A DNA stretch of 64,000 nt from NCBI RefSeq assembly GCF_001434145.1, contig NZ_AZED01000014.1:62001-126000 (forward strand), in the 5' to 3' direction. Below are positions 39,050 to 47,213 of the stretch, piece by piece. A program made the translations under genes and the position numbers. The stretch comes from Lentilactobacillus otakiensis DSM 19908 = JCM 15040. Its GTDB lineage: Bacteria > Bacillota > Bacilli > Lactobacillales > Lactobacillaceae. Under the pieces are notes generated by a model that made no database searches, had not been told where the DNA came from, and worked only from the letters and a program-made list of their open reading frames with translations. Numbering within the stretch: position 1 is the stretch's first letter; each line of letters opens with the position of its first letter.

Positions 39050-40186
39050 ATGGAAAAAAACAAAAAGCTTCACATTGGCTTAATCTTTGGTGGTAACTCC
39101 TCAGAACATGATGTCTCCAAACGTTCTGCCCATAACATTTACGATGCAATGGACAAAGATCGCTACGATGTCAGCTTGTTTTTGATGACTAAGAACGGCT
39201 ACTTTTTGGACCATGACGCTTCTTCTCGCGTTTTCGACGGAGAACCTGAAGACGAAGTTGCCAAACAAGAATTAGCCAAACTGGATACCAAAAATCCGCT
39301 GGCTCGAATCATTAATTTAGCGGAAGAATCTGATATTGACGTTTTCTTCCCAATCATTCATGGTAACTTTGGTGAAGATGGGACGATTCAAGGGCTATTG
39401 CGCTTGCTGCACAAGCCATATGTTGGGACGGCTATTTTAGGCTCAGCAATGTCATTTGATAAAGACATTACCAAGAAAATTGTGAAGTTGGCCGGTGTGC
39501 CGACAACTCGTTATGAGGTTGTGACCCCTCTGACTGCAGAACAGTATTCATATGAAGGCCTCAGTGATGAATTGGGGAAGATCCTGTTCATCAAACCCGC
39601 CAACCAGGGGTCCTCAGTCGGTATTCATAAAGTTGAAAACGCTGAAGAATACGCTGAAGGACTTCGAGACGCCTTTCGATACGACAGCAAAGTGTTAATC
39701 GAAGAAGCAATTGAAGGCCCAGAAGAGTTGGAGATTTCAATTCTCGGTAACGATCATCCAATCGCTTCAAAGATTGGTGCCATCAGAGTACCTGCTGATG
39801 ATGCCTTCTATACTTATGACAATAAGTTTGTCGATGCCAGCCAAGTTCAGTTTGACGTGCCGGTTGATATTTCAGACGCCTTGGCTCAACAGATTACCGA
39901 GATGGGCTTAACGACATACCGGGCTCTTGGATTAAAGGGGATGGCACGAATTGATTATCTGGTTTCAAAAGATGACAAGCCATACATGAGCGAGGTCAAC
40001 ACTTTACCCGGATTTACCAATATCAGTCTGTACCCACAATTGTTTGCAGCTTCCGGCATTTCATATTCGGAATTGATTGATCGATTGATTCAGTTGGCAA
40101 TTGACGAGTTTGAGCGTCAATCAAAGATTTTATATGACTTCAAGCCATTGCCACCACGTGATCAGAACATTAATAAAAATAAATAA
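39050..40186 (+). CDS. ddl: D-alanine--D-lactate ligase (Ddl, Phe type)
   Basis: 378 residues of the ATP-grasp Ddl family, with GGNSSEHDVS near the N-terminus, HGNFGEDGTIQG and the C-terminal EVNTLPGFTNISLYP. The omega loop reads FYTYDNKFVDAS, with Phe260 where D-Ala-D-Ala ligases have Tyr (E. coli DdlB Tyr216). In Leuconostoc and many lactobacilli this Phe makes a D-Ala-D-lactate ligase and gives intrinsic vancomycin resistance. RBS AAAGGATGAG. It is the substrate-level partner of the peptidoglycan genes in this window. Confidence 0.93.
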   Translation: MEKNKKLHIGLIFGGNSSEHDVSKRSAHNIYDAMDKDRYDVSLFLMTKNGYFLDHDASSRVFDGEPEDEVAKQELAKLDTKNPLARIINLAEESDIDVFFPIIHGNFGEDGTIQGLLRLLHKPYVGTAILGSAMSFDKDITKKIVKLAGVPTTRYEVVTPLTAEQYSYEGLSDELGKILFIKPANQGSSVGIHKVENAEEYAEGLRDAFRYDSKVLIEEAIEGPEELEISILGNDHPIASKIGAIRVPADDAFYTYDNKFVDASQVQFDVPVDISDALAQQITEMGLTTYRALGLKGMARIDYLVSKDDKPYMSEVNTLPGFTNISLYPQLFAASGISYSELIDRLIQLAIDEFERQSKILYDFKPLPPRDQNINKNK

Positions 40187-40194
40187 ACACAATT

Positions 40195-40227
40195 AGACTG
40201 GGGCAGAATTCTGCTGCCGGTCTTTTT
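40195..40227 (+). terminator. Terminator after ddl
   Basis: AGACTGGGGCAG pairs with CTGCTGCCGGTCT around AATT, followed by T. Confidence 0.85.
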
Positions 40228-40243
40228 GCATACAGGGAAGTAT

Positions 40244-41764
40244 ATGATGGGGAAAAACGAAACCAAACTTTATTATTATCTGACAGGTGCACTGATTTGT
40301 CTGATTCTATTGATGAGAAGATTTTTGAGCACCTACCAACAATTCGCAGTCGTTGTATTTTGCTCACTGATGATGTTTTTACTGTTAGTGGCACTCTTTT
40401 ACTATGGGCTGACACGGACGGCTCACAAGACAATTCAGGGCCGACTGTGGTCGTTGATGGCATCGCTTGGAAGTGGGATCTATTTATTTGTCCTGATGCT
40501 GCCGTTGGGGTTATTTGGTTTTTCAAATTACATCAAGTTTTCGGTGCCGATTTCAGGCGCTCAGTTTACTTGGATCACTGTGAACCGTTACCCAATTGCG
40601 ATCTCGGCCGTTATCGTTTATTTTGTGTTGGCGATGATTGGTATTTATTTTTCCGGCTATGCTCGTCAGGTGATTGAAGCTGACGGTGATCGGCCAATTC
40701 AAGTTTTGAGAGACACCGTCATGACAATGACCGGCAAAGCTTTTTTCTTGAAGGTTGTCATGGTATTAGGGATGCTCTTTGGGGTCTGCATCCTGATTCT
40801 TGGCTTGGGATGGCTGAATCAATCTGTTCAAAACGATGTCGTATTCTTTTTGTCCCAAGGAATTATTGATATTGTCGCGCCTTTTGCCGAAATCGTGATC
40901 ATCAGTCGATTGTTGAACATCGAATTTGACCATCTGGGACGTGACTATTTGTTCGGGGGCTTTGCCATGCTGTTGATCGTTTTTGCTGGGCTAATTGCTG
41001 GTCTAAATCCCAGTTTTTATCATCAACCAACTGACAAACCAACAATTATCGTCCATCGAGGAGTGATCAATCAGAATGCCCAAGCGAACACGATTGCCGC
41101 TTTGAAGCGTAATAGTCAATACCACTTTCCATTTATTGAAATGGATATTCAAGAAACCAAGGATCACCATTTTATTTGTGCTCATGATGATGATGTTCAT
41201 ATTCCAGGGCAGGGAGAACGAGAAATTAATCAGCTGGACCTTTCGACCATTCGAAAATATCATCATGTGGATATGTTCGGGGATTACCTTTCTACTGCTA
41301 ATCAGCTGAAGCAGCCCTTAATCATTGAGTTAAAAGTGACCAACAGCAGTGATCGATTAATGGGTACTAGATTTGCAAATCAATTCCATTCTCAACTAAC
41401 CGTTTTACCTGATCGCGTTCATTCGGTTGGCTATCCTTATCTCAGACAAATCAAGCAGCAGGTGCCGCAAGTGAAAGTCGGTTTGGTGACGATGCTTAAT
41501 TTTGGTAATATCGGTCGATACCACGTTGATTTTTACACCCTGCAACATTTAACTGCCAATCCATTTTTGATTGCCTCGGTGGGCAAAACCGGCAGACCAG
41601 TCTATTCCTGGACCGATGATAGCAAGTTGGCAATGATTCGGATGGAGATGCTGGGAACCACTGGCCAAGTGACCGATCAAGCATTTCGATTGCAACGGCT
41701 TCACGTGAACCCACGACGTGATCGCTGGATTTTGCTGCTAAATTCGTTGCAGAATTATTTGTAG
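40244..41764 (+). CDS. Membrane glycerophosphodiester phosphodiesterase
   Basis: 506 residues from ATG 40244 (AGGGAAG upstream; a second ATG follows directly). The N-terminal 260 residues hold about eight transmembrane helices. The C-terminal GDPD domain begins IIVHRGVINQNAQANTIAA, with HRG, then FIEMDIQ and CAHDDD as metal and catalytic residues. It may hydrolyse glycerophosphodiesters from lipid or teichoic acid turnover at the outer face. Topology is inferred. Confidence 0.88.
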   Translation: MMGKNETKLYYYLTGALICLILLMRRFLSTYQQFAVVVFCSLMMFLLLVALFYYGLTRTAHKTIQGRLWSLMASLGSGIYLFVLMLPLGLFGFSNYIKFSVPISGAQFTWITVNRYPIAISAVIVYFVLAMIGIYFSGYARQVIEADGDRPIQVLRDTVMTMTGKAFFLKVVMVLGMLFGVCILILGLGWLNQSVQNDVVFFLSQGIIDIVAPFAEIVIISRLLNIEFDHLGRDYLFGGFAMLLIVFAGLIAGLNPSFYHQPTDKPTIIVHRGVINQNAQANTIAALKRNSQYHFPFIEMDIQETKDHHFICAHDDDVHIPGQGEREINQLDLSTIRKYHHVDMFGDYLSTANQLKQPLIIELKVTNSSDRLMGTRFANQFHSQLTVLPDRVHSVGYPYLRQIKQQVPQVKVGLVTMLNFGNIGRYHVDFYTLQHLTANPFLIASVGKTGRPVYSWTDDSKLAMIRMEMLGTTGQVTDQAFRLQRLHVNPRRDRWILLLNSLQNYL

Positions 41765-41796
41765 CTTATCGTATGTTTAAGGTAGGAGGTGCAGAT

Positions 41797-42375
41797 ATGG
41801 TTAAACGATGTGCGTGGGCAACTGACAGTCCGGAATTATTAGTCTATCATGATACGATTTGGGGTCGGCCGGAAAAAGATCCCCATAAATTATTTAAGGC
41901 TTTATGTCTGGAAACGATGCAGGCAGGATTATCGTTTTCGACGGTTCTAAAATTTGAAGACGGGATGGATCAAGTGTTTCATCACTTCTCCATCGACTAT
42001 TTAGCAAAATGTGGACCAGCCGATGTAGAAAGGTTTTGTAATGACAAACGAATTATTCGCAATCATGCGAAAGTTGCTGCAGTCATTGCCAATGCCAAGG
42101 TTCTCCAACCGGATCCCACGGCTTTGGTAAAAGCAACTTGGGCGCCTGTGAATTATGTCCAAATGGATCATTTGCTGACAGAGGCACCGAAGCCAGCAAC
42201 TTATAAAAAGTTTACCGAAAAGTTTGTGAACAGCTTTAAAAATATGGGGCTGAAACGGGTTGGCCCAATCACTGTATACAGTTATTTGCAAGCGGTTGGC
42301 GTAGTTAATGATCACTTGATAACTTGTGAATTTCATGAGGAATTACCCGTGAAAAATGAGGAAGAATCTTCTTGA
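41797..42375 (+). CDS. tag: DNA-3-methyladenine glycosylase I
   Basis: 192 residues from ATG 41797 (RBS TAGGAGGTG; the ATG at 41773 is upstream of it). N-terminal RCAWATDSPELLVYHDTIWG has the zinc Cys and His. The mid region LCLETMQAGLSFSTVL corresponds to the family's LxLExxQAGLSW. It excises 3-methyladenine. The C-terminal part has YLQAVGVVNDH, with the final zinc ligands. Confidence 0.93.
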   Translation: MVKRCAWATDSPELLVYHDTIWGRPEKDPHKLFKALCLETMQAGLSFSTVLKFEDGMDQVFHHFSIDYLAKCGPADVERFCNDKRIIRNHAKVAAVIANAKVLQPDPTALVKATWAPVNYVQMDHLLTEAPKPATYKKFTEKFVNSFKNMGLKRVGPITVYSYLQAVGVVNDHLITCEFHEELPVKNEEESS

Positions 42376-42445
42376 TTGTTTATTACGGATATAATATGAT
42401 ACTCGAGTTGTATGTTAAGCAGGTTAACTATAGGGGAGTAGTTGT

Positions 42446-43357
42446 ATGGCAATGGTGATTACTGGGTCTTTGATCCGGAATGCAAGAAAAAATAAAGGGA
42501 TGTCCCAAGTTCAGCTCGCTGACGGGATTTGTACCCAAGCAACCATCAGTTCAATTGAAAATCAAAATGCGTGCACGAGTGTCGAAATTTTATTTGCAAT
42601 TTGTAAAAAGTTGGACGTGAAAATTACTGACGTTACCAAAAATACTCGGTATGGTGACAAAGTGTTTTCGTATATTGAAGAAGATATGCGCAACCATCTA
42701 TATGCGGATGCTAACAAGCATATTGATCAAATTGATTGTAAGAAATTAAATACCCGCTACTTGAAGGGGAAATATCATTGTTACCGCGGCTTTATTGAGC
42801 TGTATATCAACGATGATATCAACGAAGCAATTTACAATTTTAATCTTCAATTGACTCAATATGCTGCTGAAGAATTCACGTTTTATCAAGCTTGGTCGAA
42901 CCTTGGGATCCGTTTGGCATACCAGAAGTTGGGAAAATTGAATCGTGCGGAAGGCTTTATTGACTCCAGCGCCAAGATTTTAGCGAAAGTCAAAAAAGCC
43001 GGTAAGCACGACATGATCGTGATTGTCGACTTATATGTGGATATCATTGCAGCATATGCAGAATTGGAAAAATATGATCGCGCCTTGATGCTGATTCATG
43101 AGATTTTACATGAACTGACTCAACGGGATTTAATTTACAAGGTCGATGTCTTGGCAGAATTGGAATCTAAATGTTTGTACGCCAAGGGTGAGGTCGTTCA
43201 AGGAACCATGAAGCAGTTTGCGGCGATGTTTATTGCTGAACTGCGTGGGAATACCGAATTAGCGGAGAAAATTCTGAAACGAAACCAGGTCCACATTGTG
43301 GAAATGGTGAAAAATGAGTTGGCCAAAAATGAGGGCCATCCAACCTTTGTTAAGTAG
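42446..43357 (+). CDS. Xre-type regulator with TPR-like C-terminus
   Basis: 303 residues. An HTH domain (about 8-62) with MSQVQLADGICTQATISSIE is followed by a helical region of about 230 residues with TPR-like pairs. This plan matches RRNPP-like (PlcR/Rgg-type) peptide-sensing regulators. No obvious secreted peptide gene lies beside it. RBS GGGGAG. Targets unknown; a terminator closes the gene, so it is monocistronic. Confidence 0.8.
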   Translation: MAMVITGSLIRNARKNKGMSQVQLADGICTQATISSIENQNACTSVEILFAICKKLDVKITDVTKNTRYGDKVFSYIEEDMRNHLYADANKHIDQIDCKKLNTRYLKGKYHCYRGFIELYINDDINEAIYNFNLQLTQYAAEEFTFYQAWSNLGIRLAYQKLGKLNRAEGFIDSSAKILAKVKKAGKHDMIVIVDLYVDIIAAYAELEKYDRALMLIHEILHELTQRDLIYKVDVLAELESKCLYAKGEVVQGTMKQFAAMFIAELRGNTELAEKILKRNQVHIVEMVKNELAKNEGHPTFVK

Positions 43358-43388
43358 TTTCTAGTCAGCCAATTTAATTTTGATACAT

Positions 43389-43429
43389 AAAAACCAAAGA
43401 TTAGCTGAAAGGCTTTTCTTTGGTTTTTT
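43389..43429 (+). terminator. Terminator after the Xre gene
   Basis: AAAAACCAAAG pairs with CTTTGGTTTTT around a loop of about 18 nt, followed by T. Confidence 0.85.
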
Positions 43430-43434
43430 GTTGG

Positions 43435-43478
43435 AAACAAAACAGCAGTAATCGCTAAAACTGCGGTTACTGCTGTTT
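43435..43478 (-). terminator. Terminator of the universal stress protein gene
   Basis: AAACAGCAGTAAC.GC pairs with GC.ATTACTGCTGTTT; the minus-strand tail is T-rich. Confidence 0.8.
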
Positions 43479-43528
43479 ATGGATTAAAGTAATGTTCAGA
43501 ATCACCCAAGGGCTTTCCGTTCACTATT

Positions 43529-44011
43529 TTAGACGTGTTTACTAGGATTTACTGCTGGTTTGTTATCCAAGTCGGTTCTAACAACTAAGACATCACAAAC
43601 CGCTGTTCTGGTTACGTACTCAGTAACCGAACCAATTAATAGTCGTTCTACGGCATTTAAACCAGTAGCACCAATCATGATTAAGTCGATGTTGAGATTT
43701 TGTGGAATATCTCTTGCGATTACCGTCTTTGGTGCCCCGTATTCGATTGAATAATCAACGTCGTTAAGGCCTGCACTCTTAGCATCCTCGATGTATTTAT
43801 CTAAAGTTTCCTTCGCGGTATCGGTTACTTGTTCAACCATTGATGTGTCAAAGCTTGAAATATTTTGAAATGCTCGAGTATCAACAACGTGAACTAAGTG
43901 AAGAGATGCATTATTACGGATTGCAACTGCGACACCTTTTTTGAAAGCTAATTCAGCCTCGTAGGAACCATCAACCGGCACCAAAATTTGTTTATATTGT
44001 TGTTGTAACAT
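43529..44011 (-). CDS. Universal stress protein family
   Basis: 160 residues from the ATG at 44011, chosen because GAGGGTGG lies 5-7 nt ahead; the longer frame starts before it. The UspA fold has LVPVDGSYEAELAF at the N-terminus and the ATP-binding MIGATGLNAVERLLIGSVTEYV (G-2x-G-9x-G-S/T type). Cytoplasmic; roles in stress survival. Confidence 0.93.
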   Translation of the reverse strand: MLQQQYKQILVPVDGSYEAELAFKKGVAVAIRNNASLHLVHVVDTRAFQNISSFDTSMVEQVTDTAKETLDKYIEDAKSAGLNDVDYSIEYGAPKTVIARDIPQNLNIDLIMIGATGLNAVERLLIGSVTEYVTRTAVCDVLVVRTDLDNKPAVNPSKHV

Positions 44012-44082
44012 TATGCCCACCCTCATTTCTATCTGTTTAACTTAATTGTACTTTACTTTCCATAAAATACAAAGAAATAAAT

Positions 44083-44376
44083 TCACCGCTGTTTATGATT
44101 GATGACATTGAGAATTGCAAACTCAACGACCAATCCATGTGCAGTCATCCACAAAAGAACGGCCAAAATTAGAATGTCGTTTTGAATGATGAGGGCAACG
44201 ATTCCTAAAATTGCTAAGATGATGAACATTATCCCACCATTTTTGGCAGCGCCTTTCAAACGAGGATCGTCTTGAACGGAAATGTTGAACATTATTTTGT
44301 GAAGATGTGACAGCAGGTAGTAGCCGATGTATAGGGCGATTAAGACGGCTACGCCCACCAAAATATTAATTATCAT
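44083..44376 (-). CDS. Small membrane protein of unknown function
   Basis: 97 residues with three transmembrane helices (about 3-22, 47-65 and 67-90) and a charged loop (QDDPRLKGAAKNGG). No family named. RBS GGAG. It follows rarA by 15 bp on the same strand. Confidence 0.7.
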   Translation of the reverse strand: MIINILVGVAVLIALYIGYYLLSHLHKIMFNISVQDDPRLKGAAKNGGIMFIILAILGIVALIIQNDILILAVLLWMTAHGLVVEFAILNVINHKQR

Positions 44377-44391
44377 AGTTATACTCCAATA

Positions 44392-45669
44392 TTATTTATG
44401 ACCGGCAGATTTTCTGAGCTTGTCATACTGTGCCTTAAGTGCAGTTTCAATCCGGCCGTTTTCTTTCGGGTGGTAATACTGTGCATTTTTGATTTTATCA
44501 GGTAAATACTGTTGTTTGACCCAATCATTTGGAAAGTCGTGAGGGTATTTGTATGTGACGCCCCGGCCCAGCTTCTTGGCACCTTTATAGTGGGCATCCT
44601 TGAGATGTAAGGGGACATCGCCATAATTACCGGTCCGGATATCACTTAACGCGCCATCAATGGCGGTCATTGCGGAGTTGGACTTTGGACTTAAGCAAAG
44701 TTCAATAATCGCATTTGCAAGTGGAATTCGGGCTTCCGGAAGGCCCAACTGGCGGGCGGCGTCAACCGCTGCAACCGTCCGTTGGCAAGCACTGGGGTTG
44801 GCCAAGCCTACATCTTCATACGCAATTACCAACAAGCGGCGCATGATTGAGACCAGATCGCCAGATTCAATAAGCCGTCCGGCATAATGTAAGGCGGCGT
44901 CTGTATCCGAGCCTCGAATTGATTTCTGGAAAGCTGAGATGACATCATAATGGGCATCGCCATCTTTATCTGAATTTAAGGCTTTTCGTTGGAGGCATTC
45001 TTCCACAATTGCTTGGTTGACTTCGATTTTGCCCTGGTCATTTTTCGGTGTTGATTTAACAGCCAATTCCAAGGCATTCAGTGACGAACGTAAATCACCG
45101 TTGGTAGCAGTTGCCAGAAAGTTTATGGCAGCATCGGAAATAGCCACAGGATAGCTGCCCAAACCTTTTTCCTTGTCAGTTAACGCACGGGTAAGGGCTT
45201 TTTTGATATCATCTGCTGATAGGGGATGAACCTCAAAAATCTGGGTTCGTGATCGAATGGCAGGATTGATATTAATGTATGGATTCTCAGTGGTGGCACC
45301 AATCAAGATAATTGTGCCACTTTCAAGCAGTGGCAACAGAAAATCCTGTTTCGTTTTATCGAGTCGATGAATTTCATCCAGCAACAAAACGACAGTACCA
45401 CTCATCTTGGCTTCCTCAGCAACGACCTGTAAGTCCTTCTTAGTATCAGTCGCAGCGTTAAGCATTCTAAACGCATATTTGGTTGAACCGGCAATCGCAC
45501 TGGCAATACTGGTTTTCCCAGTGCCAGGTGGACCGTAGAGGATCATTGACGATAGCATCTTTGCACGCACCATTCGGTCAATAATCTTTCCGTGCCCAAC
45601 CAAATTTTGCTGGCCAACAATTTCTTCAAGCTTAGTTGGTCGCATTCTGTAGGCAAGGGGTTGTTGCAT
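44392..45669 (-). CDS. rarA: Replication-associated recombination protein A
   Basis: 425 residues from the ATG at 45669 with RBS AAAGGAGG. AAA+ ATPase with Walker A GPPGTGKTS and Walker B LLLDEIHRLDK, sensor 1 GATTEN, and a C-terminal tetramerisation region. Acts at stalled replication forks (MgsA/RarA family). Confidence 0.95.
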   Translation of the reverse strand: MQQPLAYRMRPTKLEEIVGQQNLVGHGKIIDRMVRAKMLSSMILYGPPGTGKTSIASAIAGSTKYAFRMLNAATDTKKDLQVVAEEAKMSGTVVLLLDEIHRLDKTKQDFLLPLLESGTIILIGATTENPYININPAIRSRTQIFEVHPLSADDIKKALTRALTDKEKGLGSYPVAISDAAINFLATATNGDLRSSLNALELAVKSTPKNDQGKIEVNQAIVEECLQRKALNSDKDGDAHYDVISAFQKSIRGSDTDAALHYAGRLIESGDLVSIMRRLLVIAYEDVGLANPSACQRTVAAVDAARQLGLPEARIPLANAIIELCLSPKSNSAMTAIDGALSDIRTGNYGDVPLHLKDAHYKGAKKLGRGVTYKYPHDFPNDWVKQQYLPDKIKNAQYYHPKENGRIETALKAQYDKLRKSAGHK

Positions 45670-45781
45670 GTTGCGCCTCCTTTCAAATCGATTTGCTAAA
45701 AATTTAAACCTCATAAATTATAACATGATAATTGAGGGTACAAAAAAAGCGCTTTGCATAAGCAAAACGCTCGCTGAATGA

Positions 45782-46393
45782 TTAACCCAACTTGTTGTAG
45801 TATTCAACAATAAGTGATTCGTCAATATCAGCATCAAGTTCTTCACGTTGTGGAAGACGTACCAATGAACCTTCAAGCTTGTCTGCATCGAAGCTAACGT
45901 ATTGTGGACGACCCACAACAGCTTCAACAGCATCCTTGATAACTTGGAGATCTTTGGACTTCTCACGAACAGAGATTACTTGACCAGGTTGTACTTCATA
46001 TGATGGAATATCAACACGTTTGCCATCAACAGTGATGTGACCATGATTTACTAATTGACGAGCTTGACGACGAGTAGTAGCCAAACCTAAACGATAAACC
46101 ATGTTATCCAAACGCTCTTCAAGTAAGATCATGAAGTTAACACCATGCTTACCTTCACGGATCTTACCGGCACGAACGAACAAGTTACTGAATTGACGTT
46201 CAGTAAGTCCGTACATGTAACGAAGCTTTTGCTTTTCGTGTAATTGCAAACCATATTCTGAAAGTTTTGAACGACGGCCTTGACCGTGATCACCAGGAGC
46301 ATAAGGACGACGTGAGAGTTCTTTACCAGTACCTGATAAAGAGATACCCAAACGACGTGAAATTCTCCAACTTGGACCTGTATATCTTGACAT
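45782..46393 (-). CDS. rpsD: 30S ribosomal protein S4
   Basis: 203 residues from the ATG at 46393 (RBS GGAGG). [18 protein letters not shown] start, with the S4 domain at about residues 93-155 ([27 protein letters not shown]). Binds 16S rRNA early in assembly and, in Bacillus, represses its own mRNA. A leader of about 170 nt precedes it. Confidence 0.97.
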   Translation of the reverse strand: MSRYTGPSWRISRRLGISLSGTGKELSRRPYAPGDHGQGRRSKLSEYGLQLHEKQKLRYMYGLTERQFSNLFVRAGKIREGKHGVNFMILLEERLDNMVYRLGLATTRRQARQLVNHGHITVDGKRVDIPSYEVQPGQVISVREKSKDLQVIKDAVEAVVGRPQYVSFDADKLEGSLVRLPQREELDADIDESLIVEYYNKLG

Positions 46394-46563
46394 AAGTAAT
46401 CCTCCAATATTTTTTTGGAGTAAAATAAGCCATTGCAGACTTAGTATTCGTGCATGTTGCTTTGCTCTTTCGCTCAAGCAGCCGATTGAGTTACTTGCAG
46501 AACCAATTGAATGGCAACAACATGTTGACGAGCTTACCGTCTACTGCTGCGTTATTTTACACA
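46394..46563 (-). ncRNA. rpsD leader (candidate S4-responsive mRNA element)
   Basis: About 170 nt lie between the inferred start near 46563 and the rpsD ATG. In Bacillus, S4 binds such a leader for autogenous control. I could not confirm the consensus fold by hand. Confidence 0.5.
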
Positions 46564-46569
46564 AACACC

Positions 46570-46598
46570 ATTGTATAAAGATTTCTACACTAAGTCAA
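46570..46598 (-). promoter_or_regulatory. Promoter of rpsD
   Basis: On the minus strand TTGACT (complement of 46593-46598), 17 bp, TACAAT (complement of 46570-46575). The -35 lies inside the 3' end of the GAF-domain gene. Confidence 0.8.
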
Positions 46599-47049
46599 CA
46601 TGTTTAACGAAGATATTGGCAAACTCATTTAGAATTTGTTCGTCTTCTTCGGAAAAACGACCCAATGTAGGGGAGTCAATATCCAAAACACCAATTGCTT
46701 GACCGTCCTTAAATAGTGGGACAACCAGTTCGGAATTTGAATTGGCATCGCAGGCAATATGGCCTGCAAATTGATGAACGTCAGCGACCCTTAATGAATG
46801 TTGCTGTTTAAGTGCTGTACCACAAACCCCGTCACCATTTTTGATGTGCATGCAGGCAACATTTCCTTGAAAGGGCCCCAAGATTAATTCGTCGTTAGCC
46901 GGTACATAACGGTAAAAGCCAACCCAGTTAATATCTTCCAAACTAACTTGTAACAACGCAGCTGCATTAGCCATGTTTGAAATCAAATCAGTTTCACCTT
47001 CCAAGAGGGCATCGAGTTGTTGATTCACTAAATTAGTAACGTTTTGCAT
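46585..47049 (-). CDS. Free methionine-(R)-sulfoxide reductase-like GAF protein
   Basis: 154 residues from the ATG at 47049; the longer frame begins upstream of GTGAGGAA. GAF fold with three conserved Cys in NVACMHIKNGDGVCGTAL and GHIACDANSNSELVVPL, the fRMsr pattern. It would reduce free Met-R-sulfoxide with thioredoxin. The name msrC is used for homologues. Confidence 0.9.
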   Translation of the reverse strand: MQNVTNLVNQQLDALLEGETDLISNMANAAALLQVSLEDINWVGFYRYVPANDELILGPFQGNVACMHIKNGDGVCGTALKQQHSLRVADVHQFAGHIACDANSNSELVVPLFKDGQAIGVLDIDSPTLGRFSEEDEQILNEFANIFVKHVDLV

Positions 47050-47213
47050 AATTGTTTTCCTCACTTCAAAAATAATATGGTCAAAGGGACCTACTATGAT
47101 ATAATTCAACTTAGAGCACATTAATTGACTATTCATACATATTAAATTGTTTTGGGCAATTTTACTACAATAATGTACAATTTTATATCTTTATTTCTGA
47201 AGGATGGGATCGA

